DNA of 24,708 nt from Bacteroidota bacterium (GTDB lineage: Bacteria > Bacteroidota > Bacteroidia > Chitinophagales > UBA8649): the NCBI GenBank assembly GCA_003447535.1, contig DLYY01000070.1, forward strand, positions 1-24,708. The letters run 5' to 3'. The notes under the pieces are model-generated. The model did no database searches. It worked only from the letters and a program-made list of their open reading frames with translations, and was not told the DNA's origin. This document shows, one piece after another, positions 17,725-24,708 of this stretch. The first letter of the stretch is position 1. Every line of letters starts with the position of its first letter. Both the position numbers and the translations under genes were made by a program.

Positions 17725-18470
17725 TGATATGCCCGGTAGACATTCTAGCTTTTGGAGCCCACCCAGATGATGTGGAGCTCAGTTGTGGGGGCACCTTACT
17801 TGCTGCCAACGCACAGGGTCAGTCCACAGGGATTGTGGATTTGACGTATGGAGAGCTTGGTACCCGCGGTACTAAGGAGAGCCGTCAAAAGGAATCAAAA
17901 AAGGCCCAGGAAATTATAGGGGTCATATTTCGTGAAAATCTTGGACTTTCTGATGGGTTTATAGATGACTCTATGGAAAGTAAAATGGCGGTTGTTCGAG
18001 CTATTCGGAGTGCTCGTCCTCAAATTGTCTTGGCCAATGCAGTAAAGGATAGACATCCCGATCATCCACAGGCTGCAAAGCTTGTTCGTGAGGCGTCCTT
18101 CTTAAGTGGACTTGTCAAAATAGAAACTCGAGATGCTCAGGGAAATGTACAGCAGGCACATCGACCTAAGGCAATATACCATTACATTCAATCTGACTAT
18201 ATCGAACCAAGTTTTGTAGTAAATATCTCTGATTTTTGGGATAAAAAGTGGGAAGCCATTATGGCTTACTCGACTCAGTTTCATTCGATTAACGCGATGG
18301 ATAAGGGGTTTGAAAACTCGGACAAAAAGACCTTTATTTCTACGCCCACCTTTCTTGAAATGTTAAAGGGGCGGCATGCGGAATTCGGCAATTTAATTGG
18401 TGCTAACTATGCTGAGGGTTTTGTAAGTAATCGGCCAGTAGGCCTTCAAAATATACTCAGTTTATCGTGA
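17724..18470 (+). CDS. bshB1: Bacillithiol biosynthesis deacetylase BshB1
   Basis: Zinc-dependent PIG-L/LmbE-family deacetylase that converts N-acetylglucosaminyl-malate to glucosaminyl-malate, the second step of bacillithiol synthesis; cytoplasmic. The 248-residue product has the metal motif AHPDDVE (His13, Asp16) and RHPDHPQAA with His114 as the third ligand, plus GELGTRGT (43-50), SDGFID and a C-terminal YAEGFVSNRPVG, all typical of BshB1 rather than of other LmbE proteins. The start overlaps the START-domain gene by 1 bp and the stop overlaps the ABC transporter start by 4 bp (GTGA). The bshA and bshC genes are not in the window. Its position two genes after trxB fits a thiol-redox role. 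Confidence 0.92.
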   Translation: MICPVDILAFGAHPDDVELSCGGTLLAANAQGQSTGIVDLTYGELGTRGTKESRQKESKKAQEIIGVIFRENLGLSDGFIDDSMESKMAVVRAIRSARPQIVLANAVKDRHPDHPQAAKLVREASFLSGLVKIETRDAQGNVQQAHRPKAIYHYIQSDYIEPSFVVNISDFWDKKWEAIMAYSTQFHSINAMDKGFENSDKKTFISTPTFLEMLKGRHAEFGNLIGANYAEGFVSNRPVGLQNILSLS

Positions 18471-20275
18471 GTCGCCGAAATAGAGAAACTCCTAGAAGAG
18501 GACGCCCTTCAAAGGCAGAGTGGAACGCGGCTCGCTATGTCATGAGCTATGTTTGGCGCTACCGAGTATCTTTCATTACTGGGCTAATCTTATTGAGTAT
18601 CTCAGCGAGTATGTTCTTAGTGGTTATGAAGCTTGCAGGGGAGATGGCACAGGCTGCTGAGGGGAATGAGCATATTCTGACGAAGTTTATCCCGCAGGCA
18701 GGAGTTGAAACGTACATCTATGTGTTTGCTGGATTATTGATTTTTCAAGCAGTAGTATCATATACAAGAATCTATCTATTCACTAAAGTGGGTGAGTATG
18801 GAATAGCTGATTTACGTCGCGACTTGTTTCAACGGATTATTGCCCTAGATGTCTCCTTTATTGAACGTAATCGTACAGGTGATCTAATTTCGAGGTTAAC
18901 AGCAGATATTGAACAACTTCAGTCCACCTTCTCCAATACACTGCCTGAGCTCATTCGACAGATTATTCTATTCATCGGTGGACTCATTATCATTTTTATC
19001 GAAGCGCCTCAGCTCTCTCTGTTTATGTTGAGTATAATACCTGTCGTGGTTCTGGTATCTATGGCTTTAGGTATGTATGTAAAGCGCTTTTCCTCGAAAC
19101 GTCAAGAATCTTTAGCTAGGACGAATGTGATTGCTGAAGAAGCATTTTCCCAATACACTACGGTAAAGGCATTTGTTAATGAAAGATTTGAAATGCAGCG
19201 TTATAGACTGGCAATCAATGATATGATTTCCGTAGCCATGAAATACGGCAAGGTGCGAGCGGTATTCGTAGTTTTTATCATTTTTTTCATGTTTGGCTCG
19301 CTAATGACCGTTCTGTGGCGCGGAGCACTCATGGTGAAATATGATGGCCTTTCCGTGAGTGACTTGACCTTGTTTATTCTATTAACGGGAGTAATAGGAG
19401 GGGCTATTGCTAGCCTAGGAAACTATTATGTGGTTTTATTGGGCACATTCGGTGCTACAAAGCGCGTGCAGGAAATTTTATCTCAAGACACGGAAATGAA
19501 TATTGATGCTGATCTTCCGCCGCCGATGCAATTCGAGCAATCAATTGCTTTTCAGAACGTATTCTTTTCCTATCCAACACGTCAAGATATACCCGCATTA
19601 GAAAATGTCAGCCTTGAGATTGATAAAGGTGATCATGTGGCTATAGTAGGAACAAGCGGATCAGGAAAGTCAACAATGGTTAAGCTCTTGGCAGGATTCT
19701 ATCCTGACTATGTTGGAGAAATTACAATCGACGGAGCCTCTATTAAGGATTATCCTGTGGAGAGTATTCGTCAAAATATTGGAATAGTGCCTCAGGACGT
19801 TGTTCTATTTGGCGGCAGCATTCAAGATAATATTGCGTATGGTTGCACGAATGCCTCTGAGAGAGAGATTATCGAGGCGGCACAAAAGGCCAACGTGATG
19901 GAGTTTGTCGAAAGCTTGCCTGCGGGATTGAACACTATGGTTGGCGAAAGAGGGGTGCAGCTATCTGGTGGTCAAAAGCAGCGTGTAGCGATCGCACGAG
20001 CTATTTTAAAAGATCCTAAGATCCTAGTACTTGACGAGGCAACTTCATCATTGGATAGCGCATCAGAGTCTCTGGTTCAAAATGCTCTTGAGCGATTAAT
20101 GCAAAATCGAACAACGATTGTTATTGCTCACCGTCTTTCAACGGTTCGAAATGCGACTAAAATTGTTGTATTACACCATGGTAAAATAGAAGAGGTTGGT
20201 AGTCATGAGAGCCTTTTAGCCGAAAAGGGACGTTACCATCTTATGGTTGAATTACAACAACGTCAAATGGCTTAA
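18467..20275 (+). CDS. ABC exporter, fused membrane and ATPase domains (MsbA-like)
   Basis: A 602-residue half-transporter that should work as a homodimer in the cytoplasmic membrane. A basic, Arg-rich N-terminus (2-20) precedes the six-helix type 1 exporter domain (about 25-335) and the ATPase domain (about 360-602). ATPase motifs: Walker A GTSGSGKST (395-403), signature LSGGQ (499-503), Walker B ILVLDE (519-524) and H-loop His555 in IAHRLST. The start is a GTG overlapping the bshB1 stop by 4 bp; no ATG near it would retain the basic N-terminus. The next start lies 1 bp after its stop. Lipid A/lipid flipping is the usual role of MsbA-like proteins, but peptide, drug or thiol export is equally possible. 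Confidence 0.92.
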   Translation: MSRRNRETPRRGRPSKAEWNAARYVMSYVWRYRVSFITGLILLSISASMFLVVMKLAGEMAQAAEGNEHILTKFIPQAGVETYIYVFAGLLIFQAVVSYTRIYLFTKVGEYGIADLRRDLFQRIIALDVSFIERNRTGDLISRLTADIEQLQSTFSNTLPELIRQIILFIGGLIIIFIEAPQLSLFMLSIIPVVVLVSMALGMYVKRFSSKRQESLARTNVIAEEAFSQYTTVKAFVNERFEMQRYRLAINDMISVAMKYGKVRAVFVVFIIFFMFGSLMTVLWRGALMVKYDGLSVSDLTLFILLTGVIGGAIASLGNYYVVLLGTFGATKRVQEILSQDTEMNIDADLPPPMQFEQSIAFQNVFFSYPTRQDIPALENVSLEIDKGDHVAIVGTSGSGKSTMVKLLAGFYPDYVGEITIDGASIKDYPVESIRQNIGIVPQDVVLFGGSIQDNIAYGCTNASEREIIEAAQKANVMEFVESLPAGLNTMVGERGVQLSGGQKQRVAIARAILKDPKILVLDEATSSLDSASESLVQNALERLMQNRTTIVIAHRLSTVRNATKIVVLHHGKIEEVGSHESLLAEKGRYHLMVELQQRQMA

Positions 20276-20276
20276 G

Positions 20277-21278
20277 ATGAGGGTGCACGCTTCAGTTTTT
20301 GCTCAGCAAAGTCAAGATTGGAAAAGCGGTCTTTCCAAACTGGAATTGCTTAATGTGTTTTATATCCACCTCGATATAACAGACGCTAACCTGATGATGG
20401 CCAAAGATGTTTTAGCCTATCTAAAAGAAGACGGCCGATTCACTGTAGAGATTCATGCTGTCCTGACCAACCCTGACGACCTATGGCCAATTCTCAGTGA
20501 CTGCCCGATATCGTGTATTTATTTTCAAGCGGAAGACCTTGCTTCAGATCCTTTCACCAATATTCCGTCGTCCTATCAGGGAGTTAAAAAAGGGTTGGCC
20601 TATCGGTGGAATACGCTAGAGGACCTCCAGCCAGAAAAATGGAAATCCTTGGATGCTCTTCTCATAATGACAACGATTCCTGGACAAAGCGGTGGTTCTT
20701 TTCCCAATGAGGCGTTTCAAGTGATAGGCCGTTGGCGTAGAGCATTAGCGAAAACGTGGATACTTATAGACGGGGGTATTCGACCGGAGGTTGCCTCAGT
20801 ACTTAAAATATTAGGTGTTTCGGACGTTGTCGTTGGGGCTCATTTAATGCGTTCCGAGAATCCCTATAAAGCTTATCTCGATCTATTGCACCCTGATATG
20901 CAAGTAGATGTTCAAGCCAAGTATTTTATGATCAATGCAAAGAATATCGCTCAAGTGCCATCAAATTGCTCGGTTTGGGAGGCCCTTGATGTACTTGATC
21001 GAGGCGGATTAGGTATACTAATGGTAGTTGATCAGGGTAAATGCCTTGGAATGGCAACAAATGCTGACCTTCGACGAGCTGTTCTTCAAGAAAAAGCAGG
21101 GGATAATCATACGCTATGGTGGAATGAAAATCCCTTATCCATACAATCGGAGACCACCTTTTCTCAGATGATTGATCTCCTTAATCGTTATGCCATGCCC
21201 TTACATCTTCTTCCCGTAATCGATGAGGATCAATTTAGTGGTTTGGTCCATTTTAACTATTTAGCCCATAGTCTCTAA
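20277..21278 (+). CDS. Ribulose-phosphate 3-epimerase-like barrel fused to a CBS-domain pair
   Basis: A 333-residue protein, about 110 longer than normal Rpe. Residues 1-205 read as the TIM barrel of ribulose-5-phosphate/xylulose-5-phosphate epimerase: HASV (4-7), metal-site His31 and Asp33 in YIHLDITDAN, His60 in EIHAVLTNPDD, the MTTIPGQSGGSF loop (131-142; MTVNPGFGGQ-like in Rpe) and Asp165 in LIDGGI. Thus both presumed catalytic aspartates and the metal histidines are kept. The segment after DITDAN lacks the usual GHFVPN loop, and the later HAE motif is QAE. Residues about 212-333 form two CBS motifs (GLGILMVVDQGKCLGMATNADLRRAV and LLPVIDEDQFSGLVHFNYL), resembling the CBS pair of arabinose-5-phosphate isomerase KdsD. 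I chose the ATG at 20277, 1 bp after the transporter stop, over a TTG at 20247 inside the transporter. Substrate is not certain. Confidence 0.75.
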   Translation: MRVHASVFAQQSQDWKSGLSKLELLNVFYIHLDITDANLMMAKDVLAYLKEDGRFTVEIHAVLTNPDDLWPILSDCPISCIYFQAEDLASDPFTNIPSSYQGVKKGLAYRWNTLEDLQPEKWKSLDALLIMTTIPGQSGGSFPNEAFQVIGRWRRALAKTWILIDGGIRPEVASVLKILGVSDVVVGAHLMRSENPYKAYLDLLHPDMQVDVQAKYFMINAKNIAQVPSNCSVWEALDVLDRGGLGILMVVDQGKCLGMATNADLRRAVLQEKAGDNHTLWWNENPLSIQSETTFSQMIDLLNRYAMPLHLLPVIDEDQFSGLVHFNYLAHSL

Positions 21279-21308
21279 TTATAGAAGAAGAGGGAGTACT
21301 TTTAATTT

Positions 21309-22319
21309 ATGATCGTACATCTCAAAACAACCGTTGGCCATAATGAGGCCAAGACGTTAGCCCAGGCGCATCAGGCAATCCTTACCCAAAATACTCAATG
21401 GCATACAGGATTTATTTTAACCTTGTCGTCTAAGGTGAAGGAGCTTCCTGCAGATTTAACACAGTATGTTGAGGATTATGTAGTCTTGGATAATGATATA
21501 CAGTTTGCATCAAGAAGCTATCAAGACCGGAAAGCAGAAGTTCGCATTGCCGAGGACTTGGTGATAGGAGGGGAAGGTAATTCAACTTGGCTAATGACAG
21601 GACCTTGTTCTGTAGAAAGTAAGGCACAAATCGAGACCATTGCCGCGTTATGTAAGACACAAGATGTACGTATTATACGTGGGGGGTGCTATAAGCCAAG
21701 AACATCGCCTTACTCATTTCAAGGTTTAGGGCTGGAGGGTTTAAAGATTCTGCGCGAAGTAGCGGAAGCCAATAGTCTTAAAGTTATCACAGAAGTGCGA
21801 GATGCAAGCCATGTTCAAGATGTTATTGAGCATGCTGATATTATTCAAGTTGGGGCAAAAGCCATGTATGATCATGGAATCTTAAGAGCCTGTGGTCAAC
21901 AGAGCAAACCAGTGTTACTTAAACGAGGCTTTAACTCCACCTTACAAGAGTTTGTTCAAGCTGCTGAATTTATTCTCTCGTTGGGCAATCCCAATGTGAT
22001 TCTTTGCGAACGCGGTATACGAACTTTTGAGAAGGCCACGCGGTTTACGCTTGACTTATGCGGAGTATCATGGCTTAAGGAGCATTGCAACTTGCCGATT
22101 GTGGTTGATCCAAGCCATGCAATTGGTTATCGATTTGGAGTAGCGGACTTAAGTCGAGCATCCTTTGCGATGGGAATTGATGGTTTGTTGATTGAATGTC
22201 ACCCCAATCCGTCAGAGGCTAAGAGTGATGCGGCACAACAGATTACTCCAGAGATGTTCTCTGAGTTAGCCGCAAGTCTTAGAAAAATGGCTCCAGGTCT
22301 AGGGCGTCGACTAAAATAA
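21309..22319 (+). CDS. 3-deoxy-7-phosphoheptulonate (DAHP) synthase, type I beta, with N-terminal regulatory-like domain
   Basis: Condenses phosphoenolpyruvate with erythrose-4-phosphate, the first step of the shikimate pathway to aromatic amino acids. The 336-residue product has an N-terminal stretch (1-78) like the FACT/ACT-type regulatory domain of type I beta enzymes, then the barrel: GPCSVES (98-104, metal Cys100), GGCYKPRTSPYSFQGLG (125-141), KPVLLKRG (200-207), ILCERGIRTF (231-240), DPSHA (267-271, metal His270) and ECHPNPSEAKSD (296-307). Unlike many Bacteroidota homologues it has no chorismate mutase domain at the C-terminus. The usual GARNMQN motif reads GAKAMYD (182-188). It starts 30 bp after the epimerase-CBS gene with a purine-rich GAAGAAGAGGGAG ahead, and its 3' end overlaps the convergent ctlX by 9 bp. 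Confidence 0.9.
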   Translation: MIVHLKTTVGHNEAKTLAQAHQAILTQNTQWHTGFILTLSSKVKELPADLTQYVEDYVVLDNDIQFASRSYQDRKAEVRIAEDLVIGGEGNSTWLMTGPCSVESKAQIETIAALCKTQDVRIIRGGCYKPRTSPYSFQGLGLEGLKILREVAEANSLKVITEVRDASHVQDVIEHADIIQVGAKAMYDHGILRACGQQSKPVLLKRGFNSTLQEFVQAAEFILSLGNPNVILCERGIRTFEKATRFTLDLCGVSWLKEHCNLPIVVDPSHAIGYRFGVADLSRASFAMGIDGLLIECHPNPSEAKSDAAQQITPEMFSELAASLRKMAPGLGRRLK

Positions 22320-23231
22320 CTCAGCAATCATACATCGCACGCTACCTCCACCAAGTTTTTCTATGGTTGGAATAGGAGCAAAAACAATTTTACCGTGACG
22401 ACTCAGTTTAGTTTTTGTATCCACCTTGAGGGTATTGAAAGCCCTTTCACTCATAATGATAATGGATTCACCTCGTTGGTTTTCTATTTCAAGTATATTC
22501 CCTCCAAAACCATAGATTTCCTCATAGGATAGGTCAATGATTTCCTTATTGCTACTCATTAACCCATCAAGAATTTTTTCACAAGCCACCAGATCACGTA
22601 TCGATTCTACACAAATTGCAGCCCAGGTCGTACCAATAGACATCATGACGTTGGTATGGTAGATTAAATCATCGCTGTGGTTATCCTGGTGGGATTCAAA
22701 GGAAACAATCTTATATCCTAAACGCTCTCCCCATACGTCGAGCACCTCTTGATGACTTCTTGGGCCAATGGCCGCATAACAAATCTGATGAACACGATCG
22801 AGCACCATACTTCCTGTACCTTCTAAAAACAGGGCTTTGTCTTCAAAAGATGTTAAATCTATCAGTCTATTTTTTGGCTTATAGCTGTTATCACTTACCT
22901 GGTCGATTATTTCTTCCCTTCGTTCCCTTCTTCGATTTTCTGCAAACATAGGATAGAGCACAACATGTCCATCATCGTGAAAGGATAGCCAATTGTTTGG
23001 GAATAAGGCATCAGGGGTATCGTCCTCCTTGATACTTGAGATGACGGTAATGTCAATGAGGTTTTTTTCAAGTATTTCGACCAAGTTGTCAAATTCTGAT
23101 TGCGCTTGACTAAGTACATCAGAGGAACCCGAAGCATCTTGCTGAAAGGCATTGTTTACTGCCGTTTCTTCATTTTTTCGAAAAGTGGTTGGACGTATCA
23201 TAAGAATACGTCGGCTGCGTTGCTTTGTCAT
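22311..23231 (-). CDS. ctlX: CtlX-type citrulline utilisation hydrolase (amidinotransferase/arginine deiminase superfamily)
   Basis: A 306-residue enzyme of the guanidino-modifying superfamily. CtlX relatives are linked to citrulline breakdown. Family features: DALFPNNWLSFH (74-85), YPMFAENRRRERR (93-105), LEGTGSMVLDR (136-146, the EGGD-like site), IYHTNVMMSIG (190-200, catalytic His192) and the nucleophile Cys300 in LGGGSVRCMIAE near the C-terminus. I chose the ATG at 23231-23229 because it overlaps the upstream stop as ATGA; a longer reading from 23264 would overlap the upstream gene by 37 bp. It is the second gene of the pair. The activity on citrulline is inferred from family resemblance. 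Confidence 0.85.
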   Translation of the reverse strand: MTKQRSRRILMIRPTTFRKNEETAVNNAFQQDASGSSDVLSQAQSEFDNLVEILEKNLIDITVISSIKEDDTPDALFPNNWLSFHDDGHVVLYPMFAENRRRERREEIIDQVSDNSYKPKNRLIDLTSFEDKALFLEGTGSMVLDRVHQICYAAIGPRSHQEVLDVWGERLGYKIVSFESHQDNHSDDLIYHTNVMMSIGTTWAAICVESIRDLVACEKILDGLMSSNKEIIDLSYEEIYGFGGNILEIENQRGESIIIMSERAFNTLKVDTKTKLSRHGKIVFAPIPTIEKLGGGSVRCMIAELF

Positions 23232-24142
23232 ACTAATTGTCTTTCCAAGGGTAAGGTAGAACACCTTAGTAATCCCCCCAAGTTTCCAATTGCGCTGTAA
23301 TCTACTAAATGTATATCGTATCCCATGGAATCAAGCCATTTATTGACGCTGGTAAAACGTTTGTCGGATACTATACAACGCTTATCAGTGGAAAGTAAAT
23401 TAGTAGCAAGTAGAATGGCTTCCTCTTGACTCACATGAAAGATCATCTCCATCGGATAATCTTCGGTTATTTTACGATAGTCTTCCTCCGTTCGAAACCC
23501 CTCCTTGAACACGATACAATGGCCTAGGCCGAGAGGCATAAAGGCACAATCCAAATGCAGCACATTCTTTGTTACATCAAGATCATCTTTAATCAGCTGT
23601 ACGCCGACTACTTGAAGGTCAGGAAAAGTTTTTTGAAGCCAAAGAAGGCTCTTTTCATTCGTGCGCGCTGTCTTAAAAGAAGAAATTGTCTCTTCGTCAC
23701 TGTACCCCACGTAAAGCTTATTACCTGCAACGAGTACATCGCCACCTTCGATGAGTATATTTGATGGGGGTGTTACGGTCTTTACTCCTTGCAGTAAATC
23801 CTTTACACCTTCCCATTCTTTTGCTCGATCTTTAATCATCTTGGAGCGCACAAGCAAGTCCTGAATAACAAATCCTACATCACGAGCAAAGATTTGATCT
23901 ATTTCAGGGAGATTTTTGGGACGATAGACCTTGACATTGAGTGATTCTAGGGTTTTAACCAAGGCATCCAGCTGTTTCTTAAGAAGATCTTCATTGGGAT
24001 ATATACCCATTTTAACTGTGGAGAGCGTTGTCGGATCATAGCAATCCTCCTCACGTGGAAGGTTCCCTGAATCTAAAGCAGAGCCTACGATAATGGACGT
24101 TAACGTGTCCCACTCATGATGTTGACTTAAGTTACTTACCAT
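23228..24142 (-). CDS. Arginine deiminase/dimethylargininase-like hydrolase
   Basis: A 304-residue member of the arginine-deiminase/amidinotransferase superfamily (penten fold). Key sites: Asp88 in FARDVGF, Glu132 and Asp135 in LIEGGDVL, His196 in NVLHLDCAF and the nucleophilic Cys294 in GNLGGLLRCSTLPL. These fit dimethylarginine dimethylaminohydrolase, arginine deiminase or an amidinotransferase; the length and absence of an arginine-deiminase insertion favour a compact hydrolase. It is the first gene of a two-gene minus-strand operon with ctlX (4-bp ATGA overlap), so the two probably act on linked substrates such as arginine, methylarginines and citrulline. It is divergent from ruvB with 115 bp between; I see no clear promoter there. 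Confidence 0.85.
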   Translation of the reverse strand: MVSNLSQHHEWDTLTSIIVGSALDSGNLPREEDCYDPTTLSTVKMGIYPNEDLLKKQLDALVKTLESLNVKVYRPKNLPEIDQIFARDVGFVIQDLLVRSKMIKDRAKEWEGVKDLLQGVKTVTPPSNILIEGGDVLVAGNKLYVGYSDEETISSFKTARTNEKSLLWLQKTFPDLQVVGVQLIKDDLDVTKNVLHLDCAFMPLGLGHCIVFKEGFRTEEDYRKITEDYPMEMIFHVSQEEAILLATNLLSTDKRCIVSDKRFTSVNKWLDSMGYDIHLVDYSAIGNLGGLLRCSTLPLERQLV

Positions 24143-24257
24143 AAAGTTTGGTTGAATGTTTGACTTTAGGGTGGTTCATGTTGTCAAGCGTGCTAATCTG
24201 TACAAGTTACTTAATCCATGTTGAAACTATCAATAAGGAATCCACTATTTGCCTTCA

Positions 24258-24708
24258 ATGAAGCAGTACATTAGGAGTGTGAATCCCAATTTAAATCCTG
24301 AATTGTCGAATTTTTCGAATAGAGATATCGAAGCGGATAAGGCGTTAAGACCTCTTGGTTTCGGAGATTTTCAGGGGCAAAGTACCGTATTGGAAAACTT
24401 GGGAGTTTTTGTACAGGCAGCATCCAAGCGTGAAGAGGCAATGGATCACGTACTTCTTCATGGTCCTCCGGGACTCGGAAAAACTACCTTATCTCATATT
24501 ATCGCCAATGAACTCTCTGTAGGGATCAAGGTAACCTCAGGTCCAGTGCTTGAGAAACCAGGTGATCTGGCGGGTTTACTTACGAATCTATCGGCAAGAG
24601 ATGTCTTGTTTATCGATGAGATTCACAGATTGAGTTCTGTGATAGAGGAGTATCTATATTCTGCGATGGAGGATTACACCATCGACATTATGATCGACCA
24701 AGGACCTA
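24258..24708 (+). CDS. ruvB: Holliday junction branch migration ATPase RuvB (5' part, cut by the window edge)
   Basis: AAA+ motor that drives branch migration of RuvA-bound Holliday junctions. The first 150 residues are visible. A variable N-terminus (1-30) precedes LRPLGFGDFQGQSTVLENLGVFVQAA in family form, then Walker A GPPGLGKTT (69-77), TSGPVLEKPGDLAGLLTNL (93-111), Walker B VLFIDEIHRLS (116-126) and EEYLYSAMEDYTIDIMID (130-147). The ATG at 24258 gives an N-terminus of normal length; the ATG at 24218 is out of frame. The gene runs off the right edge, so the winged-helix DNA-binding end is missing. Confidence 0.97.
   Translation, partial: MKQYIRSVNPNLNPELSNFSNRDIEADKALRPLGFGDFQGQSTVLENLGVFVQAASKREEAMDHVLLHGPPGLGKTTLSHIIANELSVGIKVTSGPVLEKPGDLAGLLTNLSARDVLFIDEIHRLSSVIEEYLYSAMEDYTIDIMIDQGP

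Noticed and set aside
20247..20276. TTG start for the epimerase-CBS gene inside the transporter gene
   Set aside because: The extra ten residues are a frame-shifted reading of the transporter C-terminus; the ATG at 20277 starts directly at the first barrel strand.
22311..23264. Longer ctlX reading from an ATG at 23264
   Set aside because: It would overlap the upstream gene by 37 bp and add 11 residues with no family resemblance; the ATG at 23231 gives the normal ATGA overlap.

Overview
The window comes from a member of the Bacteroidota, most likely a marine or flavobacterium-like lineage; I cannot fix the family. Support for this: two secreted proteins end in type IX secretion (T9SS) sorting domains, there is a TonB-dependent receptor with an N-terminal carboxypeptidase-regulatory-like domain followed by a DUF4249 lipoprotein, a bacillithiol deacetylase (BshB1), and a CtlX-type amidinohydrolase pair. 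Signal peptides ending in AQ and ribosome binding sites with little Shine-Dalgarno character also fit. The DNA is AT-leaning and densely coding on both strands. I see no transposon, phage, CRISPR, tRNA or rRNA, so this looks like ordinary chromosome.

Layout. (1) 1-998, minus: an HtrA/Do periplasmic serine protease, cut by the left edge. (2) 1068-1886, plus: dapF, divergent from htrA. (3) 1957-8994, plus: a 2345-residue secreted modular protein of jelly-roll/MAM-like, fibronectin III, CUB-like and CARDB-like modules with a T9SS C-terminal domain, closed by a strong bidirectional terminator at 9011-9041. (4) 9057-10552, minus: a DPM1-like polyprenol-phosphate glycosyltransferase behind a DEDDh exonuclease. 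(5) 10553-11035: a mostly non-coding stretch that hides a 42-residue CPAY-type lipoprotein gene and a perfect 14-bp hairpin. (6) 11036-16117, plus: a T9SS-exported subtilisin-like protease, a TonB-dependent receptor and a DUF4249 lipoprotein, tightly spaced. (7) 16156-22319, plus: trxB, a secreted START-domain protein, bshB1, an ABC exporter, a ribulose-phosphate-3-epimerase-like barrel fused to a CBS pair, and a DAHP synthase; several junctions overlap or have 1-nt spacing. (8) 22311-24142, minus: two arginine-deiminase-superfamily enzymes with an ATGA overlap. (9) 24258 to the right edge, plus: the 5' part of ruvB.

How the genes may work together. Region 6 could be an extracellular protease with an outer-membrane import receptor and surface lipoprotein, that is, a peptide or cofactor acquisition unit (inference). 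Region 7 joins thiol redox (TrxB, BshB1) to envelope export and to a pair of enzymes around pentose phosphates and the shikimate entry step. The epimerase-CBS fusion next to a DAHP synthase is the most unusual item: the epimerase domain would act in the pathway that supplies erythrose-4-phosphate, and the CBS pair suggests nucleotide control. Region 8 probably handles citrulline/arginine-type guanidino or ureido compounds.
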